Numbered from the stretch's first letter, positions 48,713 through 58,446 are shown. The stretch: 64,000 nucleotides of DNA from Thalassobius sp. I31.1 (GCF_003031585.1 NZ_PWAA01000042.1:156174-220173), one strand, 5' to 3'. Numbers and translations: made by a program. The notes: generated by a model from the sequence alone, not told the origin.

Positions 48713-49302
48713 TGGAACGCTTTTATCTGATCACAGGTCACGTCAGCCTGTTGGAACTGCTTGTGCCCCAGGGCGTGAAATTGGTGCAGCTGCGGATTAA
48801 GGATGAACCGGAGTATGAAGTCCGCCGTCAGATCGCCCGCGCCCGCGATATTTGCGCGGTGCATGGGGCGCAGCTGGTGGTGAATGATTACTGGCAGGCG
48901 GCGCTGGATCTGAATTGTAACTTTGTTCATCTGGGGCAAGAAGACATGGAAACCGCCGATTTTGCGGCATTGCGCCGGGCCGGTATTCAATACGGGCTGT
49001 CTACCCATGATGAGAAAGAACTGGATCGCGCCCTTTCTTATGATCCGGCCTATGTTGCTCTGGGGCCGGTCTATGAAACCCTGCTGAAGAAGATGAAATG
49101 GGCACCACAGGGGTTGGAACGGGTGACGCGCTGGAAAGCTATGGCAGGGAAGACGCCATTGGTTGCGATCGGCGGGTTAACCCCGGAACGTGCGCCAGGT
49201 GTGTTGCAGGCCGGGGCGGATTCCGTTGCCGTCGTTACGGATGTTATGCAGGCGAAATGCCCGGAAGCGCGGGTGCGGGAATGGCTTGAGGTTTGCGGAT
49301 GA
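48712..49302 (+). CDS. thiE: Thiamine-phosphate synthase
   Basis: The 196-residue TIM barrel shows VQLRIKDE, LVVNDYWQAAL, HLGQEDMETAD, STHDEKEL and YVALGPVYET, typical of ThiE. It joins HMP-PP with thiazole phosphate to give thiamine phosphate. A loop with LKKMKWAPQGLER replaces the usual short TKT segment. Its stop overlaps the thiD start by 4 bases. Confidence 0.93.
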   Translation: MERFYLITGHVSLLELLVPQGVKLVQLRIKDEPEYEVRRQIARARDICAVHGAQLVVNDYWQAALDLNCNFVHLGQEDMETADFAALRRAGIQYGLSTHDEKELDRALSYDPAYVALGPVYETLLKKMKWAPQGLERVTRWKAMAGKTPLVAIGGLTPERAPGVLQAGADSVAVVTDVMQAKCPEARVREWLEVCG

Positions 49303-50024
49303 CTGTCATTCTGGCCATTGGCGGGACAGACAGCAGTGGCGGCGCCGGGATCAGTCGGGACGTGACCGCCGCCGCGCAACTGGGCGTGATGGTGCGGCCG
49401 GTTGTAACCTGCGTGACAGCGCAGACGGATCAGGCAGTGGAAGCCGTGCATGCGGTGCCAGCGGATCTGATTGAGAGGCAAATTCAGGCGGCGCTGGGCG
49501 ATGCGAAGGTCAGGGCGGTGAAGATCGGCATGGTTGGAGCAGGCGAGGTGGCGTCTGTCATTGCGGGAGTGCTGGAAGCTTGCGATCTGCCGGTGATCTT
49601 TGATCCGGTGATAAGGGCAAGTTCTGGCGGTATGCTGAGTGACAAGATGGGGTTAAGCCCGATTGTCACCAGGGCAGAACTGGTGACGCCGAACCTGGAT
49701 GAGGCGGCCTGGTTAAGTGGCGAAAAAACTGAAGATCTCAACCGGCAGGCCCGGTTGATCCGGGGGCACGGCACATGTGCTGTGCTGGTGAAGGGCGGGC
49801 ATGGAACGGGTGAGAGCAGCTGCGATGTTTTGTTTCAGGGCGACAGGCAGTTGTCTTTTTGTGGACCGCGTCTGAGCCAAAGCAGGCGGGGGACGGGCTG
49901 TACGCTTGCAACCTATATCGCCTGTTTCCGGGCGCTGGGGCTTAGTCTGCCGGCAGCTTGCGGGCGGGCGCGGGAGATGGTGCAGGATTACATCGCGACC
50001 GGACATGAAAAAAGCCGCCTCTGA
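49299..50024 (+). CDS. thiD: Hydroxymethylpyrimidine (phosphate) kinase
   Basis: The 241-residue ribokinase-fold protein has AIGGTDSSGGAGISRD at the N-terminus, VTCVTAQ, KIGMVG, LVTPNLDEAAWL and the ATP/anion-hole segment RRGTGCTLATYIA. It phosphorylates HMP and HMP-P. The ATG at 49299 overlaps thiE (ATGA). The last codons overlap a terminator shared with the convergent TerB-like gene. Confidence 0.93.
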   Translation: MTVILAIGGTDSSGGAGISRDVTAAAQLGVMVRPVVTCVTAQTDQAVEAVHAVPADLIERQIQAALGDAKVRAVKIGMVGAGEVASVIAGVLEACDLPVIFDPVIRASSGGMLSDKMGLSPIVTRAELVTPNLDEAAWLSGEKTEDLNRQARLIRGHGTCAVLVKGGHGTGESSCDVLFQGDRQLSFCGPRLSQSRRGTGCTLATYIACFRALGLSLPAACGRAREMVQDYIATGHEKSRL

Positions 50025-50042
50025 AACAGGGCGGCTTTTGCT
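50009..50042. terminator. Terminator at the end of the thi operon
   Basis: AAAAGCCGCC pairs with GGCGGCTTTT around TCTGAAACA; it includes the thiD stop codon and can act on both strands. Confidence 0.8.
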
Positions 50043-50057
50043 GGATTTGTGACAGGC

Positions 50058-50495
50058 TCAGGCCCCGGTTGGCAGAACCATGTGACGGGCACGTGCGCCG
50101 CGTTCAATTGCTGCGCCATGCAGACGGTCGATGTCCAGCTCATAGCGGATCTCTGCCAGCATGCGCAGTTCACCTTCTTTCAGGCGGCCATCGGCGGCAG
50201 CCACATCACAGGCCAGCGCGTAAGCGGTTTCAAACAGAACCTCTGGCAGGGCGTCTTTGACGAGGCCAAACAGCGCATCCAGCCCGTCTTCCTCAGAAAA
50301 CAGATCCAGAACGGTCTGGCTGACGGTGCGCAGGCGGTCTGCATCATAGGTTGCAAAAATAGGCAGGTGATTGACGATACGTTCAATTGTCAGCAGCTCT
50401 GGAGTGCCGATGTTTTCGTCTGAGGCGCTTTCGGCGAACATAATCGCAACCAGCGCATCCTGCGGGGTAAAGGAATGTGGGATCTGCTCAGACAT
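50058..50495 (-). CDS. TerB-like (tellurite-resistance-fold) protein
   Basis: A 145-residue all-helical protein with TPQDALVAIMFAESASDE near the N-terminus and AYALACDVAAADGRLKEGELRML, an acidic metal-binding pattern common to the TerB/DjlA-N-terminal fold. A stand-alone TerB domain does not imply tellurite resistance; no other ter genes are near. The role is unknown. Confidence 0.8.
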   Translation of the reverse strand: MSEQIPHSFTPQDALVAIMFAESASDENIGTPELLTIERIVNHLPIFATYDADRLRTVSQTVLDLFSEEDGLDALFGLVKDALPEVLFETAYALACDVAAADGRLKEGELRMLAEIRYELDIDRLHGAAIERGARARHMVLPTGA

Positions 50496-50608
50496 CGGGC
50501 GTCCTTTTATAACTGTCTTGTGCCTGATTGCAGCATAGGGGCACAGCGCCGGAGGTTCAACTCCCGCGCTGTGCCGGGGACAGGAAACGCAGATGGTGCT
50601 TACGTTTC

Positions 50609-51052
50609 CTACGTGAAGCGATATTCAATGTCCTCAAACCGCCCGTTTGGGAAGCCATAGGTGAACTTCAACCCGTCGGGTCCGGCGACTGTGCCGTGTT
50701 CCGCATTGCCGGGAATATAGATAGCAACGCCGGGGGTGATCGGATGTTCAACGCCGTCGATGGTGACAATGCCGCTGCCCTCAAGGCCCAGGTAGAATTC
50801 ACCGGGATCGTGACGGTGGGGTTTCAGGCGGTGGCCGGGGCCGAATTCTGCGATGCCCAGCACCAGATCACGTTCTGTGGTTTCGGTGCCATTGATCAGG
50901 GTGCGCCACTGGACTTCGCCATATGTCGGATCGGTACCACCGGCGAGCGGGATCTGTGCCGCATTCACCGACAGGGGGGCATGGGGCAGGTTGTCTGCTT
51001 TCAGATTTTCAAACTCTGAAGAGACCGGGGCGATTTCGGGCATTTCTGGCAT
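50609..51052 (-). CDS. Cupin-domain protein
   Basis: A 147-residue single cupin with the first metal motif in GPGHRLKPHRHDPGEFYLGLEG (two His and the Glu) and the second in YIPGNAEHGTV. It could be a sugar isomerase, dioxygenase or small-molecule-binding protein. It is divergent from a LysR-type regulator with a 106-base shared promoter region, so it is the likely target of that regulator. Confidence 0.82.
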   Translation of the reverse strand: MPEMPEIAPVSSEFENLKADNLPHAPLSVNAAQIPLAGGTDPTYGEVQWRTLINGTETTERDLVLGIAEFGPGHRLKPHRHDPGEFYLGLEGSGIVTIDGVEHPITPGVAIYIPGNAEHGTVAGPDGLKFTYGFPNGRFEDIEYRFT

Positions 51053-51158
51053 CTTGAGTATCCTGTTGCATGGCGTTGTTGTGATCTGAATAGAAGGGTT
51101 TCCCCAAATCGTGCAATAAGCTAAAAGTGAATAATATTATACGCTGAGGTTATGATAG

Positions 51159-52058
51159 ATGGAGCGACTCCCCCCGTTTTCCGGTTTGACAGCATTTTAT
51201 GCTGCGGCACGCCATGGGACGCTGACAGCCGCTGCTGCAGAGTTGAATGTTTCACAACCGGCAGTTTCACGCAGGATCGCGTCACTGGAAGAAGATCTGG
51301 GCTGCACTTTGTTTGATCGCAGCCGTAAGCCTGTACGAATGACCCAATATGGCAGGGACCTTTTGAAAGCGCTGCACGGTGGGTTTGGCCAGATCGAAGC
51401 CGCCGTGGCACAGATCCGGCAGAAGGCGGAACAACGGGTGGTGACGATTTCCGCCCCATCTGGCTTTGTCGGGTTTTGGCTGATCCCGCATCTTGGCGAA
51501 CTGGAAGACAGTTTCCCTGAACTGACGATTCGTATCATAAGCCGGGAGTATGGTGAAACCCAGCGTCCCGGTGACATTCTGATCCGCTTTGGCCTGCCTG
51601 ATGATGGGGTGCAGGGAGAACAGCGTCTGTTGGGGGATGATGTATATCCGGTGGCCAGCCCGCTGTATCTGGAACGGCGTAAGATGTCGTCCGGGCAATA
51701 TGACATCAATCAGATGACGTTGCTGACAATGGAGGCCGCAAGCACCCATTGGCATGACTGGCCGGGCTGGTTTGAAAATGCGGGGCAGGCGGTGCCGCGT
51801 AAGGCGCGTAGGCTTGATTTCAACTCTTACGCGATGGTGGTGAATGCCGGGCTTGCGGGGCAGGGGGTGTGTCTGTGCTGGGATGGTGTTCTGGACAGTT
51901 TCCTTGAGACAGGCGCATTGCAACGCCTGCGGGGGCCTGCTGTCATATCTGCGCGGGGGTATTTTGCCGCGGCGCGTGATGGCCTGGCTGCGGGAGAGGA
52001 CGTTCAGAAAATTCTGGGCTGGATCGTGGAAAAAGGCCGCAAAAACACTGCACAATAA
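51159..52058 (+). CDS. LysR-family transcriptional regulator (GcvA-like)
   Basis: The 299-residue protein has an N-terminal HTH (FYAAARHGTLTAAAAELNVS and QPAVSRRIASLEEDLGC) and a C-terminal periplasmic-binding-like effector domain including FRFGLPDDG-type and GLAGQGVCLCWDG segments. The opening PPFSGLTAFYAAARHG suggests the GcvA-like subgroup. It is divergent from the cupin gene; the AT-rich ATAATATTAT near 51130 may be part of its operator. Confidence 0.88.
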   Translation: MERLPPFSGLTAFYAAARHGTLTAAAAELNVSQPAVSRRIASLEEDLGCTLFDRSRKPVRMTQYGRDLLKALHGGFGQIEAAVAQIRQKAEQRVVTISAPSGFVGFWLIPHLGELEDSFPELTIRIISREYGETQRPGDILIRFGLPDDGVQGEQRLLGDDVYPVASPLYLERRKMSSGQYDINQMTLLTMEAASTHWHDWPGWFENAGQAVPRKARRLDFNSYAMVVNAGLAGQGVCLCWDGVLDSFLETGALQRLRGPAVISARGYFAAARDGLAAGEDVQKILGWIVEKGRKNTAQ

Positions 52059-52168
52059 GGTGCTGTTTCTTGACTTACGCTGCAGTTGCAACATAGAGAG
52101 ACCGGATGGGTGGCACTGGGCCACCGCTTGATGATGTGCCCCGATAAACGGGCCGGATGGAGAACACG

Positions 52169-53818
52169 ATGTCTGAACTGCGCGATACCGCGATGCAAAG
52201 CAAAGCCTGGCCCTTTGAAGAAGCCCGCCGGGTGCTTAAACGCTTTGCTAAGGGCGCGCCAGAGAAGGGCTATGCGCTGTTTGAAACCGGCTACGGCCCA
52301 TCAGGTCTGCCACATATCGGCACCTTCGGCGAAGTTGCGCGCACAACGATGATTAAGAACGCTTTTGAAGTGATTTCTGACATCCCGACCAAGCTGATCT
52401 GTTTCTCGGATGATTTGGATGGGATGCGCAAAGTGCCGTCCAACGTGCCAAACCCGGAAGATCTGGAAACCTATTTGCAGCGTCCGCTGACATCTGTGCC
52501 CGATCCATTTGGCACCCACGACAGCTTTGGCGACCATAACAATGCGATGCTGTGCCGGTTCCTGGATACCTTTGGTTTTGAGTATGAATTCTATTCCGCC
52601 AAAGAATTTTATGGCTCTGGTCAGTTTGACGAGGTTCTGAAACGTGCGGTTGATAAATATGATGATGTGATGGCGGTGATGTTGAAGTCTCTGCGCGAAG
52701 AACGTCGCCAGACTTATTCCATCTTCCTGCCGATCCACCCGGAAACCGGCCGCGTGCTGTATGTGCCGATGAAAAAGGTCTGTGCCGAAACCTATACGAT
52801 CACATTTGACGATGAAGACGGTAAAGAATGGACCCTGCCTGTCACCGGCGGCAATGTGAAATTGCAGTGGAAGCCTGACTTTGGTGCGCGTTGGGCCGCT
52901 TTGGGCGTTGATTTTGAGATGTACGGCAAAGATCACAGCACCAACACGCCGATTTATGACAGCATTTGTCGCACGCTGGGCCATCGCGCGCCGGATCACT
53001 TCACCTATGAGCTGTTCCTGGACGCCAATGGTCAGAAGATTTCCAAGACCTCTGGTAACGGGATTTCCATTGATGAATGGCTGACCTATGCCAGTGCGGA
53101 AAGCCTGTCATATTTCATGTATCTCAAGCCGAAAACAGCGAAGCGGATGCATTTTGATGTGATCCCGAAGGCTGTGGATGAATATCACCAGCAGCTGCGT
53201 GCCTTCCATACGCAGGACATGAAAGCACAGCTGAACAACCCGGTCTGGCATATCCACAATGGTGATGTGCCACAAAGCAATATGGTTGTGCCGTTTGCGA
53301 TGCTTCTGAACCTGGCGGCGGTTGCCGGGGCTGAGGAAAAAGACCAGCTTTGGGGCTTTATCCAGCGGTATGCGCCTGAAGCTTCTGCTGAAACCCACCC
53401 GGATCTGGATCAGGCGGCTGGTTTTGCGGTGCGGTATTACAATGACTTCGTAAAGCCGGAACGTGTGTTCCGCGCGCCATCTGATCAGGAACGTGCAGCG
53501 CTTGAAGATCTGGTGACAGCACTGGGTGACGGCGAGGCCGCGCTTGCGATGATTGCGAAGAAAAACGCTGACATGGGCAATGATGATCCGCTGCCCGAGG
53601 TGGATTACGCATCTGACGAATTCCTGCAGTCTGTCGTTTTCGCAATTGGTAAGAACCACGGGTTTGATCCGCTGCGCGACTGGTTCAAGACACTTTACGA
53701 AGTTCTGCTTGGTGCCAGCCAGGGGCCGCGTTTTGGTGGGTTCATGGCGCTTTACGGTGTTGAAGAAAGCATTCAGCTGATCCGCGATGGTCTGGATGGC
53801 AAGCTGCTGTCTGAGTGA
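52169..53818 (+). CDS. lysK: Lysine--tRNA ligase, class I
   Basis: The 549-residue protein is the archaeal-type class I LysRS found in many alphaproteobacteria. Its HIGH-type motif lies in [13 protein letters not shown] and its KMSKS-type motif is KISKTSGNG. The ATG at 52169 follows ATGGAGAA; an in-frame ATG at 52157 would use that same sequence as coding. It charges tRNA-Lys. The gene ends at a strong terminator facing the DsbA-like gene. Confidence 0.94.
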   Translation: MSELRDTAMQSKAWPFEEARRVLKRFAKGAPEKGYALFETGYGPSGLPHIGTFGEVARTTMIKNAFEVISDIPTKLICFSDDLDGMRKVPSNVPNPEDLETYLQRPLTSVPDPFGTHDSFGDHNNAMLCRFLDTFGFEYEFYSAKEFYGSGQFDEVLKRAVDKYDDVMAVMLKSLREERRQTYSIFLPIHPETGRVLYVPMKKVCAETYTITFDDEDGKEWTLPVTGGNVKLQWKPDFGARWAALGVDFEMYGKDHSTNTPIYDSICRTLGHRAPDHFTYELFLDANGQKISKTSGNGISIDEWLTYASAESLSYFMYLKPKTAKRMHFDVIPKAVDEYHQQLRAFHTQDMKAQLNNPVWHIHNGDVPQSNMVVPFAMLLNLAAVAGAEEKDQLWGFIQRYAPEASAETHPDLDQAAGFAVRYYNDFVKPERVFRAPSDQERAALEDLVTALGDGEAALAMIAKKNADMGNDDPLPEVDYASDEFLQSVVFAIGKNHGFDPLRDWFKTLYEVLLGASQGPRFGGFMALYGVEESIQLIRDGLDGKLLSE

Positions 53819-53836
53819 TCTGACACAATGTGAATT

Positions 53837-53874
53837 TGAAAGGCGCGTCTGGGGGTTCAGGCGCGCCTTTTTAT
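53837..53874. terminator. Terminator after lysK
   Basis: AAAGGCGCG pairs with CGCGCCTTT, followed on the plus strand by TTTTATTT, overlapping the stop of the opposite gene. Confidence 0.8.
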
Positions 53875-54509
53875 TTGGGAGAGGAGCGGAACGGCTGCTT
53901 GATCGCGCGTTCCATCATCTCCAGATGGTCTTGTCCGTAGAACATATCGCCATCCACCACATAGGTGGGGGAGCCAAAGACTGAACGTGTGATGGCTTCG
54001 TCCGTGCAGGCCTTGAATTGCGCCTGGATCTCCGGGGTGAGGGCGGCTTGGAACAGGTGTTCCGCATCAAGGCCCGCAGCCTGGCAAGCCCTGGTCAGAT
54101 CATCGCGCCCATTGATATTGCCATCATCCCGCCAATGCATCCCCAGAATTCCGCGGGACAAAGCATCTGCATTCAGGCCCTGCGCCTGTGCGGCCAGAAC
54201 CATGCCGGACGCCAGCGCTTGGGGCTCATCATGCCATTTGGGGCGCGTGTGAATGCAGGGCTGCTCCCGATATTCGGCCCAGCGATCAATTTCGCGGCCA
54301 AAGAAATATTTCATGCGCGCGTCCGAGATGTTCAGGTAGGTGCCACCATTGGCTGCGGTGATAACAGGAATGAAATCAAAGGGTTTGTGAATGATCCTGC
54401 GGCCTGAGGCCTTTGCGATATCTTCCAGTTTCCGCGCGCCAATCCAGGCGAAGGCGGAATGAATAGAGTAGAAATATTCGATTACGGGCGTGTCAGGATT
54501 TTCTGTCAT
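53871..54509 (-). CDS. 2-hydroxychromene-2-carboxylate isomerase/DsbA-fold oxidoreductase family protein
   Basis: The 212-residue protein from the ATG at 54509 has the kappa-GST/HCCA-isomerase opening IEYFYSIHSAFAWIGA, with Ser at the place where DsbA has CxxC, KPFDFIPVI and the C-terminal SPTYVVDGDMFYGQDHLEMM. The absence of a CxxC motif argues against a thiol oxidase and for a glutathione-dependent isomerase. The substrate is unknown. It is divergent from the beta-helix spike gene. Confidence 0.82.
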   Translation of the reverse strand: MTENPDTPVIEYFYSIHSAFAWIGARKLEDIAKASGRRIIHKPFDFIPVITAANGGTYLNISDARMKYFFGREIDRWAEYREQPCIHTRPKWHDEPQALASGMVLAAQAQGLNADALSRGILGMHWRDDGNINGRDDLTRACQAAGLDAEHLFQAALTPEIQAQFKACTDEAITRSVFGSPTYVVDGDMFYGQDHLEMMERAIKQPFRSSPK

Positions 54510-54670
54510 AGGCCAGAGATTTGCATGGCAACACCTGCAGAGCAAGGGGCAGCGTACGGTGGTCTCAGCCCGGGTTAATCGCTTGTTGATACCTCTTTTC
54601 GCGTCAGGGCGCGGGCCAGCCGGATCACCGGAAGCTGCCGCCCTTCACGCAATGCGAAAAGGGGTTTGTG

Positions 54671-56959
54671 ATGAATAAAGCAGTGACAGACGGGCTTGTC
54701 CTGATGCCGCCGAAGTTCCGGGGTGGGCTTGATGTCTGGTCTTCGGGCGATGGTACGCCGGGGTCCGATACCTATAACACCAGCCCGACTGCGGCTTTTG
54801 TACCGGCGGATGCAGATTTCAGCGGCTGCCTTGAGCTGTTGAAACTGTCCGGCACGCAGAAGATCCGCTATATGGGCGAAACGCCGATCCTGCCGGGGTG
54901 CTATCTGCAGATTAAAACACGTGTGAAGGTAGTCAGCGGTGCGCTGCCTTCGGTGCGGGTGGCTGGCTGGGCCGGCACAGCTGGCAACAGCCATGTGGCG
55001 GGGCTGCCTGAAACCGGGCCTTCTGTCACCATCACCGGGCATGGTGAAGTGTTTGAAGTCAGCGCGATTGTCGGCACCGGCACCCGTGGTGGGGTGGATA
55101 TGCCCTGGGGGCGTGAACCGGTGTACGGTCATTTCGGGATTGATATTACCGGGCCAAATGGTGCGATTGTCCGGGTGGATGACATTCAGATTGAAGACAT
55201 CAGCAATGTCTTTGTTGGCAAGCGTCTCGACACTGTGGATGTGGTGGATTACGGCGCGATCGGGGATGGTGTTACCGACAATATGGAAGCCTTTGAGGCG
55301 GCTGACGCTGCGGCGAACGGGCGCAAAGTGGTCATTCCCGAAGGCAATTACCTTTTGTCCGATCATGTGACTTTTGAAAACCCGACACAGTTTACCGGCA
55401 CGGTGGCCATGCCAACCGATAAACGTCTGACCCTGACCAAAGATTATCACCTGCCGGCCTATATTGATGCTTTTGGTGACGAGGTTGAGGCGTTGAAGCG
55501 GGCGATTGCGGTGCTTTTTAACTTCTCAGATCATGAATCGCTGGACCTTGGCGGGCGTCAGATCACGCTGACGGAACCGATTGATGTGCAGGCGGCGGTT
55601 GGCAATAAAACCACCTATAAATCCCGCCGTGTGATCCGCAACGGTATGCTGGACTGTGCGGCTTCGGCTGGTTGGGATGATGAGGTCGTGACCTCGATTG
55701 CCACCTATTCTGTTTCAGACAATCTGGTCCTGAGCAATGTCGCGAATATTGCTGCAATCCCTGTCGGAGCACGTGTGTCCGGCAATGGTGTGGGGCGTGA
55801 GATCTATGTCCGGGAGGTCAATGTCAGCGCCCAGGAAGTTACCTTGTCTCAGCCGCTTTATGATGCGGCAGGCACGCAGAATTACACTTTCACACGACAC
55901 AAATATGCGCTTGATTTCAGTGGCTTCACGAACCTCAGCCGTTTTGTTCTGTCTGACATCGAATTTCTGCTGTCAAAAAGAGCCAATGGGGTGATGCTGG
56001 CAACCGGTGGTCTTGTCTTTCATGTGCGGGATTGCTTCTTTACCCAGCCAAAAGACAAAGGCGTTACCTCACCAGGGCGCGGCTGTCAGGGCATGCTGAT
56101 TGACCGTTGTCAGTTCTTTTCCGGGGAAGGATCCCTCGCGGCGCAAAGCCGTGTTTCGATCGCTTTTAATTCCAACGCGAACGACAATAAGATCCGGGAC
56201 AATCGTTCAACCCGTTTCGCCCATTTTGGCATTGTGGGTGGCGGCGGCCATATCTTTGCGAACAATCACTGGTTTCAGGGGGATGATTTTCCGGATGGGC
56301 TGCGCATGCCGGGTGTGATCATTGCGCTGGGGAATTGTACGACAACATTTGTTGGCAATTATGTGGACAACAGTTTCATTGAGTGGAGCAATGAATACGA
56401 CAGCCATCCCGGTTTTCAGTCTGAAAACTCATTCGGCGGGCTGACGATTTCGGACAATGTATTTATTGCAAGCAATGTTGCCCCCTGGTTCAACTGGATT
56501 GTCGTGAAACCTTATGGCGGGGGGCATTTTATTCACGGCATGAATGTTTCCGGGAATGTCTTTAAGGCCTTAAGCGGACAGGTGGATCAGGTTGATAAGC
56601 TGGACTCAAGCTTTGCCAGCCTTGACTTTGGACGTTGCCGGAACCTGCGCTGGGAAGGAAATACATATACTGCGGTGACCAAGAAAACCCATAGTCCGGC
56701 GATGGTGGAATTCGATCAGGCGACCGACAGCAAAACCTGGACGGTGGATTTCGAACCTCACATGCCTTTTGGCGGACGGGCGCGGAATGTTATGTCGGTG
56801 ACCGCTGAAGGTGCGATCATGTCTGGCGGATCGCAGGCCACGGATATGCCGTATGTCACACCAGAAACCGGCCCGGATAAGGATCAGGTCAAGGTCACCT
56901 GGGCCAATCCATCACGCGGGAGAATTCACGTGGTCGCCCGTGTAGATAATCCGAACTGA
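54671..56959 (+). CDS. Right-handed beta-helix (pectate-lyase-like) protein, possible gene-transfer-agent head spike
   Basis: The 762-residue protein starts MNKAVTDGLVLMPPKFRGGL (ATG at 54671 after AAAAGGGG) with a roughly 190-residue N-terminal domain. VDYGAIGDGVTDNMEAFEAA, the standard start of a pectate-lyase-3/phage-spike helix, comes next, then long beta-helix repeats (VIIALGNCTTTFVGNYVDNS) and a C-terminal beta domain. There is no signal peptide, as expected for a virion component rather than a secreted lyase. Rhodobacter GTA head spikes (GhsA/GhsB) are unlinked to the main GTA cluster and, as far as I recall, look like this. The family match is from memory. A strong terminator follows. 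Confidence 0.68.
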   Translation: MNKAVTDGLVLMPPKFRGGLDVWSSGDGTPGSDTYNTSPTAAFVPADADFSGCLELLKLSGTQKIRYMGETPILPGCYLQIKTRVKVVSGALPSVRVAGWAGTAGNSHVAGLPETGPSVTITGHGEVFEVSAIVGTGTRGGVDMPWGREPVYGHFGIDITGPNGAIVRVDDIQIEDISNVFVGKRLDTVDVVDYGAIGDGVTDNMEAFEAADAAANGRKVVIPEGNYLLSDHVTFENPTQFTGTVAMPTDKRLTLTKDYHLPAYIDAFGDEVEALKRAIAVLFNFSDHESLDLGGRQITLTEPIDVQAAVGNKTTYKSRRVIRNGMLDCAASAGWDDEVVTSIATYSVSDNLVLSNVANIAAIPVGARVSGNGVGREIYVREVNVSAQEVTLSQPLYDAAGTQNYTFTRHKYALDFSGFTNLSRFVLSDIEFLLSKRANGVMLATGGLVFHVRDCFFTQPKDKGVTSPGRGCQGMLIDRCQFFSGEGSLAAQSRVSIAFNSNANDNKIRDNRSTRFAHFGIVGGGGHIFANNHWFQGDDFPDGLRMPGVIIALGNCTTTFVGNYVDNSFIEWSNEYDSHPGFQSENSFGGLTISDNVFIASNVAPWFNWIVVKPYGGGHFIHGMNVSGNVFKALSGQVDQVDKLDSSFASLDFGRCRNLRWEGNTYTAVTKKTHSPAMVEFDQATDSKTWTVDFEPHMPFGGRARNVMSVTAEGAIMSGGSQATDMPYVTPETGPDKDQVKVTWANPSRGRIHVVARVDNPN

Positions 56960-57003
56960 CGCGACAGGATCAACAGATCTGCCATCAGGCAGGGGGAGCA
57001 GGG

Positions 57004-57037
57004 CAAAGGGCGCATCACAGCGCCCTTTGTTTTTTTC
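57004..57037 (+). terminator. Rho-independent terminator after the beta-helix gene
   Basis: CAAAGGGCG pairs with CGCCCTTTG around CATCACAG, followed by TTTTTTT. Confidence 0.9.
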
Positions 57038-57073
57038 AGAACCTGTGCGAACCTGTTGGAACAGGAGGAGCTT

Positions 57074-57418
57074 ATGACAGCCAATACGACAGCCAGCGTA
57101 GCCATCCGTCCCGGGGAAAACAGTGATCGTCAGACGGTGATTACGACCTTTGAATGTTCTCCGGCCACGTGCCAGGATCTTTTTGAATCCCTGGAAGATG
57201 CCTATGCGCAGTTCATTTCTCATCAGCCGGGGTTTATCGGCGCCGGGCTTCACGTGAATGACGCCCAGACCCGGATTGCGAATTATTCCCAATGGCGCAG
57301 ACGGGAAGATTTTCAGGCGATGTTGCGCACACCAGAGATGCGCACACGCAATCGTGCCATGGCCGAGCTGTTCAAAGGGTTTGAACCAGTGATGTATGAT
57401 GTAGGCGCTGTCTTCTGA
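57074..57418 (+). CDS. Antibiotic-biosynthesis-monooxygenase (ABM)-domain protein
   Basis: A 114-residue dimeric alpha/beta-barrel protein from the ATG at 57074, which follows AGGAGGAGC. Typical ABM features are VITTFECSPATCQDLFESLE, ISHQPGFIGAGLHV and IANYSQWRRREDFQAML. Members act as cofactor-free monooxygenases or bind small aromatics; the role here is unknown. It converges with the lipoprotein gene, 3 bases away. Confidence 0.82.
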   Translation: MTANTTASVAIRPGENSDRQTVITTFECSPATCQDLFESLEDAYAQFISHQPGFIGAGLHVNDAQTRIANYSQWRRREDFQAMLRTPEMRTRNRAMAELFKGFEPVMYDVGAVF

Positions 57419-57421
57419 TCA

Positions 57422-57814
57422 CTACCCTTCCGGAAACTGTGCCTTGCAGCCTCTGATTTCCTGGGCGGCATCCCGTTCAATGCCGGGCATATCCTGCAGC
57501 AGACGTGAAAGTTTGCGTTCTTCCGCGGCAACATCAATTGCCACTGGGGTTTCAACCGTGTGGTAAAGAACTTCGTCACAGCGGTAAGTCGTGCCTTCGT
57601 CATTCACACAGTCCTTCGCCACAGTGTAGGGCACGGATTGCCTGTGCACCGCATAGCCCCGGCTGATGTTTGCACGGTGATGGCGTACTTCCTGACGTAT
57701 CTGATACACATCGCGATTGGCAAAGCTCACGCATTGTTCATAGGGGGTGGCGCAGGCGGCTAGCAGGGGCAGGGTGGTCATGGCTGCCAGGGCGCGCAGA
57801 TTTCTGAAGTTCAT
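57422..57814 (-). CDS. Small predicted lipoprotein
   Basis: The 130-residue protein has the N-terminal lipobox LLAAC (Cys 21) after MNFRNLRALAAMTTLP. The mature part has three further pairs of spaced cysteines (EQCVS, KDCVNDEGTTYRCDE, RGCKAQ), likely disulfide bonded, and a central basic stretch RHHRANISRGYAVHR. I recognise no family. It is probably anchored in the outer or inner membrane facing the periplasm. Confidence 0.72.
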   Translation of the reverse strand: MNFRNLRALAAMTTLPLLAACATPYEQCVSFANRDVYQIRQEVRHHRANISRGYAVHRQSVPYTVAKDCVNDEGTTYRCDEVLYHTVETPVAIDVAAEERKLSRLLQDMPGIERDAAQEIRGCKAQFPEG

Positions 57815-57962
57815 TCTTTTTGCCTTTGTTTTGATGGTTTGACCCTGCGTGGTAGTCGCTTGTTATGCAATAACGCCCGCAGATTTCCGCCGGGTGGGAA
57901 GCAGTGGGTTGAAAAACGCGCCTGGCGTTCCCAGTTTTCTGTCAGCAAAGAAGGAGAAGTAG

Positions 57963-58388
57963 ATGCAATGTCCGGTGGATGGCGCGCAGCTGGTGATCAC
58001 AGAACGTCAGGGGGTAGAGATTGACTATTGCCCACAGTGCCGGGGTGTCTGGCTGGATCGCGGTGAGCTTGATAAAATCATTGACCGTACTGCATTTGAG
58101 GCCGGGCCTGCGCCGGAACTTGCGAACCCGGAACCTGTGGCACCGCCTCCGCCTCCCTCGTCACGTGACACACACCTCGAACGCCCGCGCGAGGATCATC
58201 AGGAGGATGCGCGCCGTGAATACCGTTCCCGGGATACAGATCGCTACCGCGAAGACCGCAGGCGTGATCGGGGTGATGAGCGGCGTTATGATGATGAAGA
58301 CCGCTACCGGGGTAAAAAAGACAAAGACTACCGGAAGAAAAAGAAAAGCCGGGTGGCCGATTTCCTTGAGGATATTTTCGACTTCTGA
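57963..58388 (+). CDS. TFIIB-type zinc-ribbon protein with charged C-terminal tail
   Basis: The 141-residue protein has an N-terminal zf-TFIIB domain: CPVDGAQL, then YCPQCRGVWLDRGELDKII. The first knuckle is CPVD rather than CPxC, a known variant. After a proline-rich linker (PVAPPPPPSS), residues about 75-130 are an Arg/Asp/Glu/Tyr-rich low-complexity region, and the end RVADFLEDIFDF is amphipathic. The function of this family is unknown. A 19-bp perfect hairpin follows the gene. Confidence 0.85.
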   Translation: MQCPVDGAQLVITERQGVEIDYCPQCRGVWLDRGELDKIIDRTAFEAGPAPELANPEPVAPPPPPSSRDTHLERPREDHQEDARREYRSRDTDRYREDRRRDRGDERRYDDEDRYRGKKDKDYRKKKKSRVADFLEDIFDF

Positions 58389-58403
58389 AAATCGGACAGG
58401 TTA

Positions 58404-58446
58404 AAAAATGTAGGGGCCGCTGTTTCAGCGGCCCCTACATTTTTAG
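58404..58446. terminator. Very strong bidirectional terminator hairpin
   Basis: A perfect 19-bp stem (58404-58422 with 58426-58444, GTAGGGGCCGCTG core) with a TTT loop has A/T tracts on both sides. It lies between the convergent zinc-ribbon gene and the frameshifted membrane-associated gene, whose stop codon it includes. Confidence 0.92.

Noticed and set aside
50058..50495. Tellurite resistance determinant
   Set aside because: A lone TerB-fold protein without terZ/D/C genes does not support resistance.
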